Source: Georgenia_B sunbinii
GTDB taxonomy: Bacteria; Actinomycetota; Actinomycetes; Actinomycetales; Actinomycetaceae
Assembly (NCBI RefSeq): GCF_036421855.1
Contig: NZ_JAZGOK010000001.1
Strand: one strand, 5' to 3'
DNA: 64,000 bases
Under the pieces are notes generated by a model that was not told the origin of the DNA, ran no database searches, and saw only the letters and a list, made by a program, of their open reading frames with translations. Below, piece after piece: positions 20,228 to 28,241 of this stretch. How positions within the stretch are numbered: position 1 is the stretch's first letter; the number at the start of each line of letters is the position of its first letter. A program made the translations under genes and the position numbers.

Positions 20228-21727
20228 TCAGCCGAGGGCGCGGCGCAGCCGCCGGTGCCGGTCGAGCACCGCGGTGGTGGGCGCGGCGAGGTCGCGCCGT
20301 ACCACCTGGTCGAGCGCCTCGTCGACGCTGCGCTCGTACCCGTCGGCCAGCTCGGCGGCGCGGGGANCCCGGCGCCGGGCGCGGGAGGCGAGCACGAGCA
20401 CGACGCCGGCCACGCCCGCAGCTGCGCCGGCGGCCAGCAGCAGGGTCGTCGGCCAGCTCAGCGACGCCAGCAGGCCGACGGCGCCGAGGACGACGGCGAC
20501 CAGGCCGAGGACACCGAGCACCAGGCCGCCGACGTGCGCGGCGAGCGCGCCCGGCTGCTTGATGACCGGCAGCGTCACCTGGCCGGCGGCGTCGGCGACA
20601 TGCTCCCGGAGCTGCTCGGCACTCTCGGTCTCCCGCTCGACGGCGGTGCGCCACCGCTGCGGCAGGCCGGTGGTCGCGGTGGTCAGCCAGCCGGACCGGA
20701 CCGCCTCGACTGCGGCCGGGGTGGGTGGCTGGGGGCGGGCGAGCGCCGCGCCCCGCAGGCGCGCGGCGCCCACCCGGATCGAGTCGGCGACGGCGTCGCG
20801 GCCGCTGGCGCGGCTGAGCTCGTCGGTCGCGGTGCGCACGGCGGCCGCGCCGACGGCGGGCTCCTCGGTGCCGACCGCGACCCGCAGCCGCGCGGACAGC
20901 GCGTCGACCTCGGCCTCGGCGGTGCGGGCAGCCGTCGAGCGGCGGGCGACGGCCCGGGCGAGGACCTCGCGGACGTCGCCGATGCCTTCGTGGGTGCGGG
21001 CGGAGGTGGTGAGGACCTCGACGTCGGCGAGCCCGCCCTCGCGCAGGAGGTCGCGGACCGAGTCGCGCACCCGCGGGACGGCGTCGGCCGGGATGGTGTC
21101 GACCTGGTTGACGAGCACGAGCATGGCGTCCTGCCGGCCGGCGAGGCCGCGCAGGTACCGGGCGTGCAGCGCGTTGTCGGCGTACTTCTGCGGGTCGACC
21201 ACCCAGATGAGGATGTCCACGAGCGGCAGCAGCCGGTCGACCTGCTCGGAGTGCGCCTCGGCGACGGAGTCGTGGTCGGGCATGTCGAGCAGCACGAGGC
21301 CGTGCAGGGACCGCTCGTCGTCGGCGTCGAGGGCGCTCTCCCGGCCGATCCGGCGGTGCTCGGCGACGCCGAGGAAGTCGAGCAGCTCGGTGGCCTCGGC
21401 GCCCCAGACGCAGGCGGCCGCCCGGTCGGTCGTCGGTCGGATGGCGCCGACGTCGGCGAAGCTCAGCCCGGAGATGGCGTTGAACAGCGAGGACTTGCCC
21501 GAGCCGGTGCCCCCGACGAGGGCGACGACGGTGCGGTCCACCCCGAGGCGCAGCCGGTCCTCGACCTTCGCGAGGTCCTCGAGGGACTGCCGGACGAGGG
21601 CGGGGTCGACGTCGCCGCCGTCGGCGCGCAGTGCGTCGCCGAGGATCGACACCCGTTCAGCGAGCCGCGCCTCCTGCCCGGTGGGGGTCGCGGCGTGGGC
21701 GCCGGGCCGGCGCTGGTCGTCGGTCAT
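20228..21727 (-). CDS. Dynamin-like GTPase, second of tandem pair
   Basis: 499 aa, ATG 21727, overlapping the stop of the partner gene (ATGA). P-loop VALVGGTGSGKSSLFNAISG near residue 70; switch region IRPTTDRAAA; G3 reads LLDMPDHDS (DxPD instead of DxxG); G4 is NQVD. A helical stretch follows, then two membrane helices near 395-445 (GLVLGVLGLVAVVLGAVGLL and a second). The general plan is that of the bacterial dynamin-like/YfjP GTPases, which bind and remodel membranes. One codon near residue 454 is unreadable because base 20367 is N. Adjacent, overlapping paralogues suggest a hetero-oligomer. Confidence 0.82.
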   Translation of the reverse strand: MTDDQRRPGAHAATPTGQEARLAERVSILGDALRADGGDVDPALVRQSLEDLAKVEDRLRLGVDRTVVALVGGTGSGKSSLFNAISGLSFADVGAIRPTTDRAAACVWGAEATELLDFLGVAEHRRIGRESALDADDERSLHGLVLLDMPDHDSVAEAHSEQVDRLLPLVDILIWVVDPQKYADNALHARYLRGLAGRQDAMLVLVNQVDTIPADAVPRVRDSVRDLLREGGLADVEVLTTSARTHEGIGDVREVLARAVARRSTAARTAEAEVDALSARLRVAVGTEEPAVGAAAVRTATDELSRASGRDAVADSIRVGAARLRGAALARPQPPTPAAVEAVRSGWLTTATTGLPQRWRTAVERETESAEQLREHVADAAGQVTLPVIKQPGALAAHVGGLVLGVLGLVAVVLGAVGLLASLSWPTTLLLAAGAAAGVAGVVLVLASRARRRXPRAAELADGYERSVDEALDQVVRRDLAAPTTAVLDRHRRLRRALG

Positions 21728-23358
21728 CGGTGTCCCTTCAGCTCGCTGGCCCGCAGCCGCAGGCCGGCGCCGGCCTCGCTGCGCAGCCCGAGCGCGTCGA
21801 GCCGGGTGAGGTAGGGCCGGGCCTCGGCCCTGACGGTGGCGGCGACGGTCTCCTCGAGGTCGGCGGTGACGCGCGGCAGCGGGGCCCCCTCCGGCAGCAG
21901 GGACCGGGCCGCGCGCGCTGCGCCGTCGAGACCGGCGGCCGCCGCCTGGAGCAGTGCGCTGAGGCCGGGGACGTCGATCACCTTGGCGAGGTACGGCGGA
22001 CCGGCGAGCGCCGCCATCTCGGCGAGCTCGTCGGTGCGCGCGGCCCAGCCCGCGACGGCGGCGGCGACGCGCTCGTCGCGGGTGGCCCCGCCGTCGTCGT
22101 CGGCGAGAAGGGGGCCGGCGCCACGGCCGGGCTCGGACCAGACATCGCGGACGGCGGAGTCGGCCGCCACGCAGGCGTCACGCAGCAGCGCGACGAGGGC
22201 GCCGCGGGTCTCGGTGCCGATCGCGGCGGCGGCCTCGCTGCGGGCGCGCAGGCCGGCGCCGCGCCAGCCCCGGCGGACCCGGCTGAGGTCGCCGGTGAGC
22301 GGGGCGAGCGCTCCCCCGGTGCTGGCCGCCGCGAGCCAGCGCGTGGTGGGCGCACCGTGGGAGGCGACGCCGGCGCGCAGCCGGGTGGTGAGGTCGTCCG
22401 CGGTCGCGGTGACGGCGCGGTCGGCGGCGGCGCGCAGGCCGCCGGCGGCCATCGCCTGGGCCGAGATGCCGTCAGCGAGCCGGAGCAGCTCGTCGCGCAG
22501 GCCGCCCCACACCCCCTGGGTGGTGCGCCGGACGATGCCGCGGGAGGTGTTGCGCCCGCCGAGCAGCGCCAGCCAGCCCTGGAGCTCGGCGATGCTCGCG
22601 GCGGGCAGCGGGCCGTCGTGCGGCCCGACGTCGCGGATGACGAACAGCGGGGCGGAGCCCAGGCCGAGGCCGGTCATCCGGCGCATGAGGTCGGCGCGCA
22701 CCTCGGAGAGGACGTCCCGGGGCACCCGGTTGAGGACGACGGCGATGGTGATGCCGCGCTCCTGCGCCTGGGCGAGCACCCGCCACGGGATGGCGTCGCC
22801 GTAGCGGGACGCGGTGGTGACGAAGACCCAGAGGTCGGCGGTCTCGAGGAGCAGGTTGCCCAGGGCGCGGTTGCCCTCGACGACGGAGTCGAGGTCCGGC
22901 GCGTCGAGCAGCGCCAGCCCGCTGGGCACGCCGTCGTCCTCGACGACGCCGGCGAGCTCGGTGATCGGGTGGTCGGCGACGAGCCAGGCGTCCGCGGGGG
23001 TGACGGCGAGCACCGGGCGGCGGGTGGTGGGCCGGATGACGCCGGCGGCGGTGACCTCCCGGCCGATGACCGAGTTGACCAGGGTGGACTTCCCGGCGCC
23101 GGTGGAACCGCCGAGGACGACGACGGCGGGGCCCGCCTCGCGTCGCAGGCGCGGCAGCAGGTGGGCGCCGATCTGGGTCTGCACCCGCTCGCGAAGCTCG
23201 CGCAGCTCCTCGGCCCCGGCGAGGTCGAGCGGGAAACCGGCCTCGGAGACGTCGTCGTGAAGGTCGGTGACGACGTCGAGGATGGGTGACCGGCCACGCA
23301 CGTGACGATGGCGTGCCGCGGCCCCGTCACGCGGGAGCGAGGAGGAGTCGGCGGTCAC
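21724..23358 (-). CDS. Dynamin-like GTPase, first of tandem pair
   Basis: 544 aa from GTG 23358. P-loop VVVLGGSTGAGKSTLVNSVI near residue 80, switch VIRPTTRRPVLAV, G3 LLDAPDLDS, and a G4 region that reads LNRVP, lacking the Asp of NKxD that normally fixes guanine. No clear membrane helix; the C-terminal 300 residues are helical and Ala/Arg rich. It shares the P-loop and PDxDS pattern with the downstream 499-aa protein and overlaps it by ATGA. Paired dynamin-like genes of this sort (DynA/DynB in Streptomyces, IniA/IniC in mycobacteria) act together on membranes; that parallel is inference. Confidence 0.8.
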   Translation of the reverse strand: MTADSSSLPRDGAAARHRHVRGRSPILDVVTDLHDDVSEAGFPLDLAGAEELRELRERVQTQIGAHLLPRLRREAGPAVVVLGGSTGAGKSTLVNSVIGREVTAAGVIRPTTRRPVLAVTPADAWLVADHPITELAGVVEDDGVPSGLALLDAPDLDSVVEGNRALGNLLLETADLWVFVTTASRYGDAIPWRVLAQAQERGITIAVVLNRVPRDVLSEVRADLMRRMTGLGLGSAPLFVIRDVGPHDGPLPAASIAELQGWLALLGGRNTSRGIVRRTTQGVWGGLRDELLRLADGISAQAMAAGGLRAAADRAVTATADDLTTRLRAGVASHGAPTTRWLAAASTGGALAPLTGDLSRVRRGWRGAGLRARSEAAAAIGTETRGALVALLRDACVAADSAVRDVWSEPGRGAGPLLADDDGGATRDERVAAAVAGWAARTDELAEMAALAGPPYLAKVIDVPGLSALLQAAAAGLDGAARAARSLLPEGAPLPRVTADLEETVAATVRAEARPYLTRLDALGLRSEAGAGLRLRASELKGHR

Positions 23359-23426
23359 TGCACCAGCCTGCCCGGTCCGGGCGCCACCGCCAAGCCTCCG
23401 CGCCGGTGACGGGGCGCCTGAAGCCG

Positions 23427-23439
23427 TAGGCTGGGGCGA
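23427..23439 (+). promoter_or_regulatory. -10 box for the acetyltransferase gene
   Basis: TAGGCT at 23427-23432, six bases, then a probable start A at 23439, giving a 31-nt leader with GGAGGG before GTG 23470. The rest of the 111-nt gap shows nothing else. Confidence 0.4.
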
Positions 23440-23469
23440 ACAACGCCGGCAAGGAGAGTGGAGGGCACC

Positions 23470-24039
23470 GTGGAGCTCGACGATCTTCTCCAGGCGCTGA
23501 GCACCGGGCAGACCATCACCGGCGACTCACCGCTGCACGAGGTCATGCACCGCGTCAGCCAGGACGCCCTGCGCATCACCGGCGAGCTCAACGGCGGGTA
23601 CCAGGAGCCGGCACGGGTGCGGGAGCTGCTCAGCCGGCTGACCGGCCGGGCCGTCGACGAGTCGGTGACGGTGTTCCCGCCGTTCTACTCCGACTTCGGC
23701 AAGAACATCACCCTCGGCAAGCGGGTCTTCATCAACTCCGGGTGCCGGTTCCAGGACCAGGGCGGTGTGGTCATCGGCGACGACTGCCTCATCGGGCACA
23801 ACACGGTGCTGGCGACGCTCAACCACGACCTTGCCCCGTCCCGCCGCGCGGACATGCACCCGGCATCCATCGTCCTCGGACGCAACGTGTGGCTCGGCGC
23901 GAACGTCACTGTGCTGCCGGGCGTGACGATCGGTGACAACGCCGTCGTGGCTGCCGCGTCCGTGGTCACCAAGGACGTCCAGGAGAACACCGTCGTCGTC
24001 GGCTCGCCGGCACGCGTGGTGCGAACACTGACGACCTGA
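23470..24039 (+). CDS. Sugar O-acetyltransferase, maltose/galactoside acetyltransferase family
   Basis: 189 aa from GTG 23470, 4 nt after GGAGGG; GTG 23458 is in frame but has poor spacing. The N-terminal helical part (1-65) ends RELLSRLTGRAVDESV; then the left-handed beta-helix of hexapeptide repeats: VFPPFYSDFGKNITLGKRVF, VVIGDDCLIGHNTVL, the catalytic His in LATLNHDLAPSRRAD, and WLGANVTVLPGVTIGDNAVV. The fold and loop match LacA/Maa enzymes, which acetylate sugars from acetyl-CoA. Exact acceptor unknown. Confidence 0.9.
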   Translation: MELDDLLQALSTGQTITGDSPLHEVMHRVSQDALRITGELNGGYQEPARVRELLSRLTGRAVDESVTVFPPFYSDFGKNITLGKRVFINSGCRFQDQGGVVIGDDCLIGHNTVLATLNHDLAPSRRADMHPASIVLGRNVWLGANVTVLPGVTIGDNAVVAAASVVTKDVQENTVVVGSPARVVRTLTT

Positions 24040-24085
24040 ACACCCCAGGTCACGCTACGGTTGTTCCCGGCCCGGGTGGGCCGCC

Positions 24086-24161
<76 letters not shown>

Positions 24162-24166
24162 CCACG

Positions 24167-25294
24167 TCACCGGTGCGGATACGCCGCCTCGCGCCCCTGG
24201 AACTCCAGGATCGCGGGGTTCTTGATCACGCCGTCGCGGATCTCGATGGCGTGGTCGATGGTCGCGTCCTGCGCCCAGGCAGCCGGCCCCGCCATGACCG
24301 TCGCGAGGAACGGCAGCATCGCGGCGCTGTTCTCCCAGCTGGCGGAGTTCCAGAGGTAGGACGGGCTGTGGTCCACCGCGTAGTAGTGGACGCCGTGGTC
24401 GAGCTGGATGATCGGCTCGGCGAACGTCGTCGGGCGTGCCCACGAGAACCCCATGCCCTCGTCGCACGAGACGTCGACGATGAGGCTCCCGGGGTGGAAC
24501 CGCGGCAGGTCGTCCTCGTGCAGGTAGAGCAGCGGGGCGTTGGGGTCCTGCAGCGTGCAGTTGACCACGAGGTCGCTCTCGGCGAGGAACGGCACCAGCG
24601 GCACTCGGCCGTCCTCGGTGATGACCTCGCTGAGGTAGGGCCCTTCCTCGTGGTCGAACCGGACCATGTCCACCGAGTGGATCGGGGAGGCGACGGCGGC
24701 GACCTCACGGGTGGTCAGCACCCGGATCGCGGAGATGCCGTGGGCGGTCAGCGCGGTGATCGCACCCCGCGCGGTGGCGCCGAAGCCGATGACGGTCGCG
24801 GTGAGCCGCCTGCCGTAGTTGCCGGTCGTGCCCATCAGCTGGAGGGAGTGCAGCACCGAGCAGTAGCCGGCCAGCTCATTGTTGGCATGGAAGACGTGCA
24901 GCTTGAACGAGCCGTCGGCGCCCCAGTGGTTCATCGCCTCGAACGCGATGACCGTCAGCCGCTTGTCCACGGCCAGCTGGGTGAGCGTGCGGTCCTGCAC
25001 GCAGTGCGGCCAGCCCCACAGCACCTGACCGTCGCGCATCGCCCGCACGTCCTCGTGCTGCGGCTTGGGCAGGACGACGACGTCGGCGGCCTCGATCACC
25101 TCGGCCCGGCTCCCGACGCGAGCCACGGATCTTGCCAGCTCGGCGTCCGAGACGCCGAAGGCGGCTCCGTACCCCTCTTCGATGAGGATGTGCCGCCGCA
25201 TCTCGGCAGGGATCCGGTCGAGGTGCCCGGGATGCAGAGGCACCCGGCGCTCGTCCGGCTTCGTCGAGGTACCGATGATTCCGAGCGTGAGCAC
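24167..25294 (-). CDS. N5-(carboxyethyl)ornithine synthase-like dehydrogenase
   Basis: 375 aa from GTG 25294 (LTLGIIGTSTKPDERRVPLH follows, the conserved family N-terminus); ATG 25306 would add four residues. Alanine dehydrogenase/transhydrogenase N-terminal domain (residues 1-130), then a Rossmann part with TATVIGFGATARGAITAL as nucleotide-binding loop, and DVSCDEGMGFSW, HYYAVDHSPSYLWNSASWEN near the C-terminus. The family includes N5-(1-carboxyethyl)-L-ornithine synthase, which joins pyruvate to ornithine with NADPH. Substrate in this organism is not established. Convergent with tRNA-Arg, which ends 5 nt from its stop. Confidence 0.8.
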   Translation of the reverse strand: MLTLGIIGTSTKPDERRVPLHPGHLDRIPAEMRRHILIEEGYGAAFGVSDAELARSVARVGSRAEVIEAADVVVLPKPQHEDVRAMRDGQVLWGWPHCVQDRTLTQLAVDKRLTVIAFEAMNHWGADGSFKLHVFHANNELAGYCSVLHSLQLMGTTGNYGRRLTATVIGFGATARGAITALTAHGISAIRVLTTREVAAVASPIHSVDMVRFDHEEGPYLSEVITEDGRVPLVPFLAESDLVVNCTLQDPNAPLLYLHEDDLPRFHPGSLIVDVSCDEGMGFSWARPTTFAEPIIQLDHGVHYYAVDHSPSYLWNSASWENSAAMLPFLATVMAGPAAWAQDATIDHAIEIRDGVIKNPAILEFQGREAAYPHR

Positions 25295-25400
25295 GTGTCG
25301 TCCCATCCTGGACGCCGCGGTGGCTCCCTGGCTCCCGACGATAGAGCATCGCGTCACACCAGCGAACACGACCGCAGCTGCGATGAGACAATTGGTCGCT

Positions 25401-27167
25401 GTGACGTCACCCTTCTCCCGCGGCTACCAGTGGGCCCGGCGATCGGCCTGGCTGGTGTGGCTGATCGGGGCGGGCGTCTACTTCCTCGGGATGGTCCACC
25501 GGGCGTCCCTGGGGGTGGCCGGGCCCGACGCCATCGACCGGCTGCAGATCTCCGCGACCGAGCTCGGGTCGTTCGTCATGGTCCAGCTCGGCGTGTACGC
25601 CCTCATGCAGGTGCCCGCGGGCCTGGCGATCGACCGGTGGGGTCCGCGCCGGATCCTCGTCCTCGCCACCCTGACGATGGGCACCGCGCAGGTGCTCTTC
25701 GGGTTCGCCACCAGCTACCCGGTGGCCCTCGGCGCCCGCGCGCTGCTCGGCATGGGCGACGCCGCGGTGTTCATCGCCGTGCTGCGGCTGGCGTCCGGCT
25801 GGTTCCCGCGCCACCGCTACGCGGTGCTGACGATGGCCACCGGCCTGCTGGGGATGGCGGGCAACCTGCTGGCCACCGTGCCGCTCGTCGTCGTCCTCGA
25901 CGCGGTCGGCTGGACGCGCACCTTCGTCATCAGCGGGCTCGCGTCGATCGTCTACACCGTGCTGCTGCTGCGGCCGGCGGTCGCCGCCCCCTACCGCAGC
26001 CCTGGCCTGCCGGCCTCGCAACCGGCGCCGCAGCGGCTTCCGGTGCTCGCCGAGGTCCGCGCGACGCTGTCGCTGCGAGAGACCCAGCTCGGCTTCTGGA
26101 CCCACCAGGCCACGATGGCCGGACCCACCGTCATCTCCCTTGTCTGGGGCTTCCCGTTCCTCACCGAGGGGCTGGGCTACACCAGCGGAGCGGCCGCTTC
26201 CCAGCTGTCGCTGTACGTCATCGCCACGCTGTGCGCGAGCTTCGTCGTCGGGCCGGTCGCCGGTCGCCGGCCGGGCTGGCGGATGCCGATGGCGATCGGC
26301 ATCTCGGTGTCCGTCGTCCTCGCGGTGCTCGCGCTCGTCGCCTGGCCCGGCGGGGTACCGCCGACCGGCGTGGTCTCCGCGGCGATGATCGTCCTCGCGG
26401 TCGGCGGCCCCGGTTCGCAGATCGGCTTCCACATCGCCCGGGACTACAACGCCCCCTCGCGGGTCTCGACCGCTACCGGCGTGGTCAACAGCGGCGGGTT
26501 CAGCGCCGCGATGGTGGCGGCGATCGTCGTCGGCATCGTGCTGGACGTCCGCTCCGGCGGCGCCACGCCCACGCTGCTCGACTACCGCTGGGCGATGTCG
26601 TCGATCGCCGTCATCTCCGGGCTGTCGACGGTGGCGATGATCGTCACCCTGCTCTCGGTGCGCGGCGGTGTGCTCCGCCGGATGGTGCGGCGCGAGGACG
26701 TCGTCGTCCCGGTCTACCCGCGCTGGTGGGACCAGACCTACGCCCGGATGGTGCGTGTCGACCAGTCCGAGGCCGCCGAGCTAGCCGGCGAGCCACAGCC
26801 CGAGGGCCGCGGCGCCCAGCCCGAGCACGAGCATCCCGACGGCGTGCCCCACCGCGGCCGGCCGCCGCTCGTCCCGGACCAGCCGGACGGCATCGAGGCT
26901 CGCGGCGCTGAACGTGGTGTACCCGCCGAGCAGCCCGGTGCCGAGCACGGCGCCGAGCTCGCCGGCGCCGAACCAGCCGACCACCAGACCCAGCACGAAC
27001 GACCCGGTGACGTTGACGACGGGGACCCCGAGCCGCCCGCGCCCGCAACGGGTGACCAGTCCGTCGACGAGGAACCGCAGGACCGCGCCGACGCCGCCGC
27101 CCACCGCGACGAGGACGGCGATCACGCGTCGCCTCCTGCGGGGGCCACCGGACCGCCCAGCCGGTAG
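25401..27167 (+). CDS. MFS transporter with long antisense-encoded tail
   Basis: 588 aa from GTG 25401 (ATG 25383 also in frame). Twelve transmembrane segments over about residues 15-440; MFS signatures GLAIDRWGPRRILVLAT between helices 2 and 3 and GARALLGMGDAAVFIAVLRL in helix 4. Substrate unknown. After YPRWWDQTYARMV (about residue 445) no stop occurs in frame for another 400 nt, so the chain continues as a Glu/Pro/His-rich tail that is exactly antisense to two crcB genes. TAG at 26782-26784 lies in another frame, overlapping the crcB stop, so a one-base indel would remove the tail. The first 455 residues are certain; the tail is doubtful. Confidence 0.8.
   Translation: MTSPFSRGYQWARRSAWLVWLIGAGVYFLGMVHRASLGVAGPDAIDRLQISATELGSFVMVQLGVYALMQVPAGLAIDRWGPRRILVLATLTMGTAQVLFGFATSYPVALGARALLGMGDAAVFIAVLRLASGWFPRHRYAVLTMATGLLGMAGNLLATVPLVVVLDAVGWTRTFVISGLASIVYTVLLLRPAVAAPYRSPGLPASQPAPQRLPVLAEVRATLSLRETQLGFWTHQATMAGPTVISLVWGFPFLTEGLGYTSGAAASQLSLYVIATLCASFVVGPVAGRRPGWRMPMAIGISVSVVLAVLALVAWPGGVPPTGVVSAAMIVLAVGGPGSQIGFHIARDYNAPSRVSTATGVVNSGGFSAAMVAAIVVGIVLDVRSGGATPTLLDYRWAMSSIAVISGLSTVAMIVTLLSVRGGVLRRMVRREDVVVPVYPRWWDQTYARMVRVDQSEAAELAGEPQPEGRGAQPEHEHPDGVPHRGRPPLVPDQPDGIEARGAERGVPAEQPGAEHGAELAGAEPADHQTQHERPGDVDDGDPEPPAPATGDQSVDEEPQDRADAAAHRDEDGDHASPPAGATGPPSR
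26781..27125 (-). CDS. crcB: CrcB/Fluc fluoride channel subunit, A
   Basis: 114 aa from GTG 27125, overlapping the stop of the upstream crcB as GTGA. Four membrane helices; GGGVGAVLRFLVDG, VVNVTGSFVLGLVVG and GTGLLGGYTTFSAASLDAV match the Fluc family. The pore box usually reads TTFSTF; here it is TTFSAA, so the second pore phenylalanine is missing. Fluc channels are dual-topology dimers that let F- leak out of the cell. Paired genes usually form heterodimers. Fully overlapped on the other strand by the MFS reading frame. Confidence 0.9.
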   Translation of the reverse strand: MIAVLVAVGGGVGAVLRFLVDGLVTRCGRGRLGVPVVNVTGSFVLGLVVGWFGAGELGAVLGTGLLGGYTTFSAASLDAVRLVRDERRPAAVGHAVGMLVLGLGAAALGLWLAG

Positions 27168-27526
27168 CCGGCGGCCGCGGCGACGATCCCGGCCGCCACG
27201 CTGAGGGTCCCGTAGCCCAGCCCGGTCAGCGCGGAGCCGTCGCGCAGCAGCAGCACGACCTCGACGGCGAAGGTGCTGTAGGTGGTCAGCCCGCCGAGCG
27301 CGCCGGTCCCCGCGAGCAGCCACAGCCGCTCCCGGCCGGTGCTGCCCCACCGGCCGGCCGCGAGCGAGGTGAGCAGCAGGCCGAGCAGGAACGAGCCGAG
27401 GACGTTGACGGCGAAGGTCGGCCACGGCCAGCCGCCCGCCGCCGGTGCGAAGGTCTCGCCGGCCCACGCGCGCACTGCGGTGCCCAGCGTGCCGCCCGCG
27501 AGCACCAGCAGGAGCTTTGTCGTCAC
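27122..27526 (-). CDS. crcB: CrcB/Fluc fluoride channel subunit, B
   Basis: 134 aa from GTG 27526. Four helices; LAGGTLGTAVRAWAGE, TFAVNVLGSFLLGLLLTSL and GTGALGGLTTYSTFAVEVVL. Its pore box is TTYSTF, keeping the second Phe but with Tyr in place of the first, the mirror of its partner. It is the first gene of the two-gene operon. No fluoride riboswitch was recognised in the short space upstream (27527-27596). Confidence 0.92.
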   Translation of the reverse strand: MTTKLLLVLAGGTLGTAVRAWAGETFAPAAGGWPWPTFAVNVLGSFLLGLLLTSLAAGRWGSTGRERLWLLAGTGALGGLTTYSTFAVEVVLLLRDGSALTGLGYGTLSVAAGIVAAAAGYRLGGPVAPAGGDA

Positions 27527-27559
27527 GCTGCCGGAGCCTACTCGCCACTGACCTGGGTC

Positions 27560-27589
27560 TTGCCACCTGACTGAACGACCGTTTAGTAT
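27560..27589 (+). promoter_or_regulatory. Promoter with embedded TetR-type operator
   Basis: -35 TTGCCA (27560-27565), 18-nt spacer, -10 TAGTAT (27584-27589), and the ATG at 27597 seven bases later, so the mRNA is probably leaderless. The imperfect inverted repeat ACTGAACGACCGTTTAGT (27570-27587, 14 of 18 positions symmetric) fills the spacer and covers the -10, as expected for a self-repressing TetR regulator. Confidence 0.6.
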
Positions 27590-27596
27590 GCTGTGC

Positions 27597-28241
27597 ATGC
27601 GATCAGCCGATGACCTCCACGCCAAGGCGAGGATCCGCAATGCCGCCGTGGCACGGTTCGGCGCCGACGGCTTCGACGCCGGGCTGCGGACCGTCGCGGC
27701 CGACGCCGGGGTGAGCCCGGCGCTGGTCCTCCACCACTTCGGCTCCAAGGCCGGGCTCCGGGAGGCCTGCGACACCTACGTGCTCCAGGTCATCCACGAG
27801 GGCAAGGTCGACGTCGTCGGGCCGGGCGGGCCGGAGCACATGCTCGCCCAGCTCGCGGCGACCGAGGAGTACGCGCCGGTCGCGGCCTACGCCGTCGCCA
27901 GCCTCGCCGCCGGCGGCCACCTCGCACACGCGCTGGTCGAGCAGATCACGGCCTCGACCATCGAGTACCTCGAGCTCGGCGTCGCGGCCGGCACGATCCG
28001 GCCCAGCGCCGACGCCGCCGCCCGCGCCCGTTACCTCGCACTGTCCGCCCTGGGGCTCATGCTCACCACCTACCGGCTGCGCGCTGAGGAGGCACGCCCC
28101 GTCGACATCACGGCCCTGTTCGACGAGGTCACCACGCTCACGGTCGCCCCCGCCCTCGAGCTGTTCACCCAGGGCCTGTTCACCGACTCCCGATTCCTCG
28201 ACACCTACCGGGCCAGCCCCACAGGAGGAGATCACTCATGA
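27597..28241 (+). CDS. TetR/AcrR-family transcriptional regulator
   Basis: 214 aa from ATG 27597; the in-frame ATG 27588 lies inside the -10 box. Helix-turn-helix at residues 10-55 (RNAAVARFGADGFDAGLRTV, AADAGVSPALVLHHFGSKAG). The ligand domain is helical and variable. It overlaps the ABC ATPase gene by ATGA and is therefore the first gene of a regulator-ATPase-permease operon; its own operator lies in the promoter. Inducer unknown, but such operons usually respond to the drug they export. Confidence 0.92.
   Translation: MRSADDLHAKARIRNAAVARFGADGFDAGLRTVAADAGVSPALVLHHFGSKAGLREACDTYVLQVIHEGKVDVVGPGGPEHMLAQLAATEEYAPVAAYAVASLAAGGHLAHALVEQITASTIEYLELGVAAGTIRPSADAAARARYLALSALGLMLTTYRLRAEEARPVDITALFDEVTTLTVAPALELFTQGLFTDSRFLDTYRASPTGGDHS

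Noticed and set aside
27527..27596. Possible fluoride riboswitch before the crcB pair
   Set aside because: The space is short and shared with a TetR promoter; the conserved crcB-motif RNA features could not be recognised.
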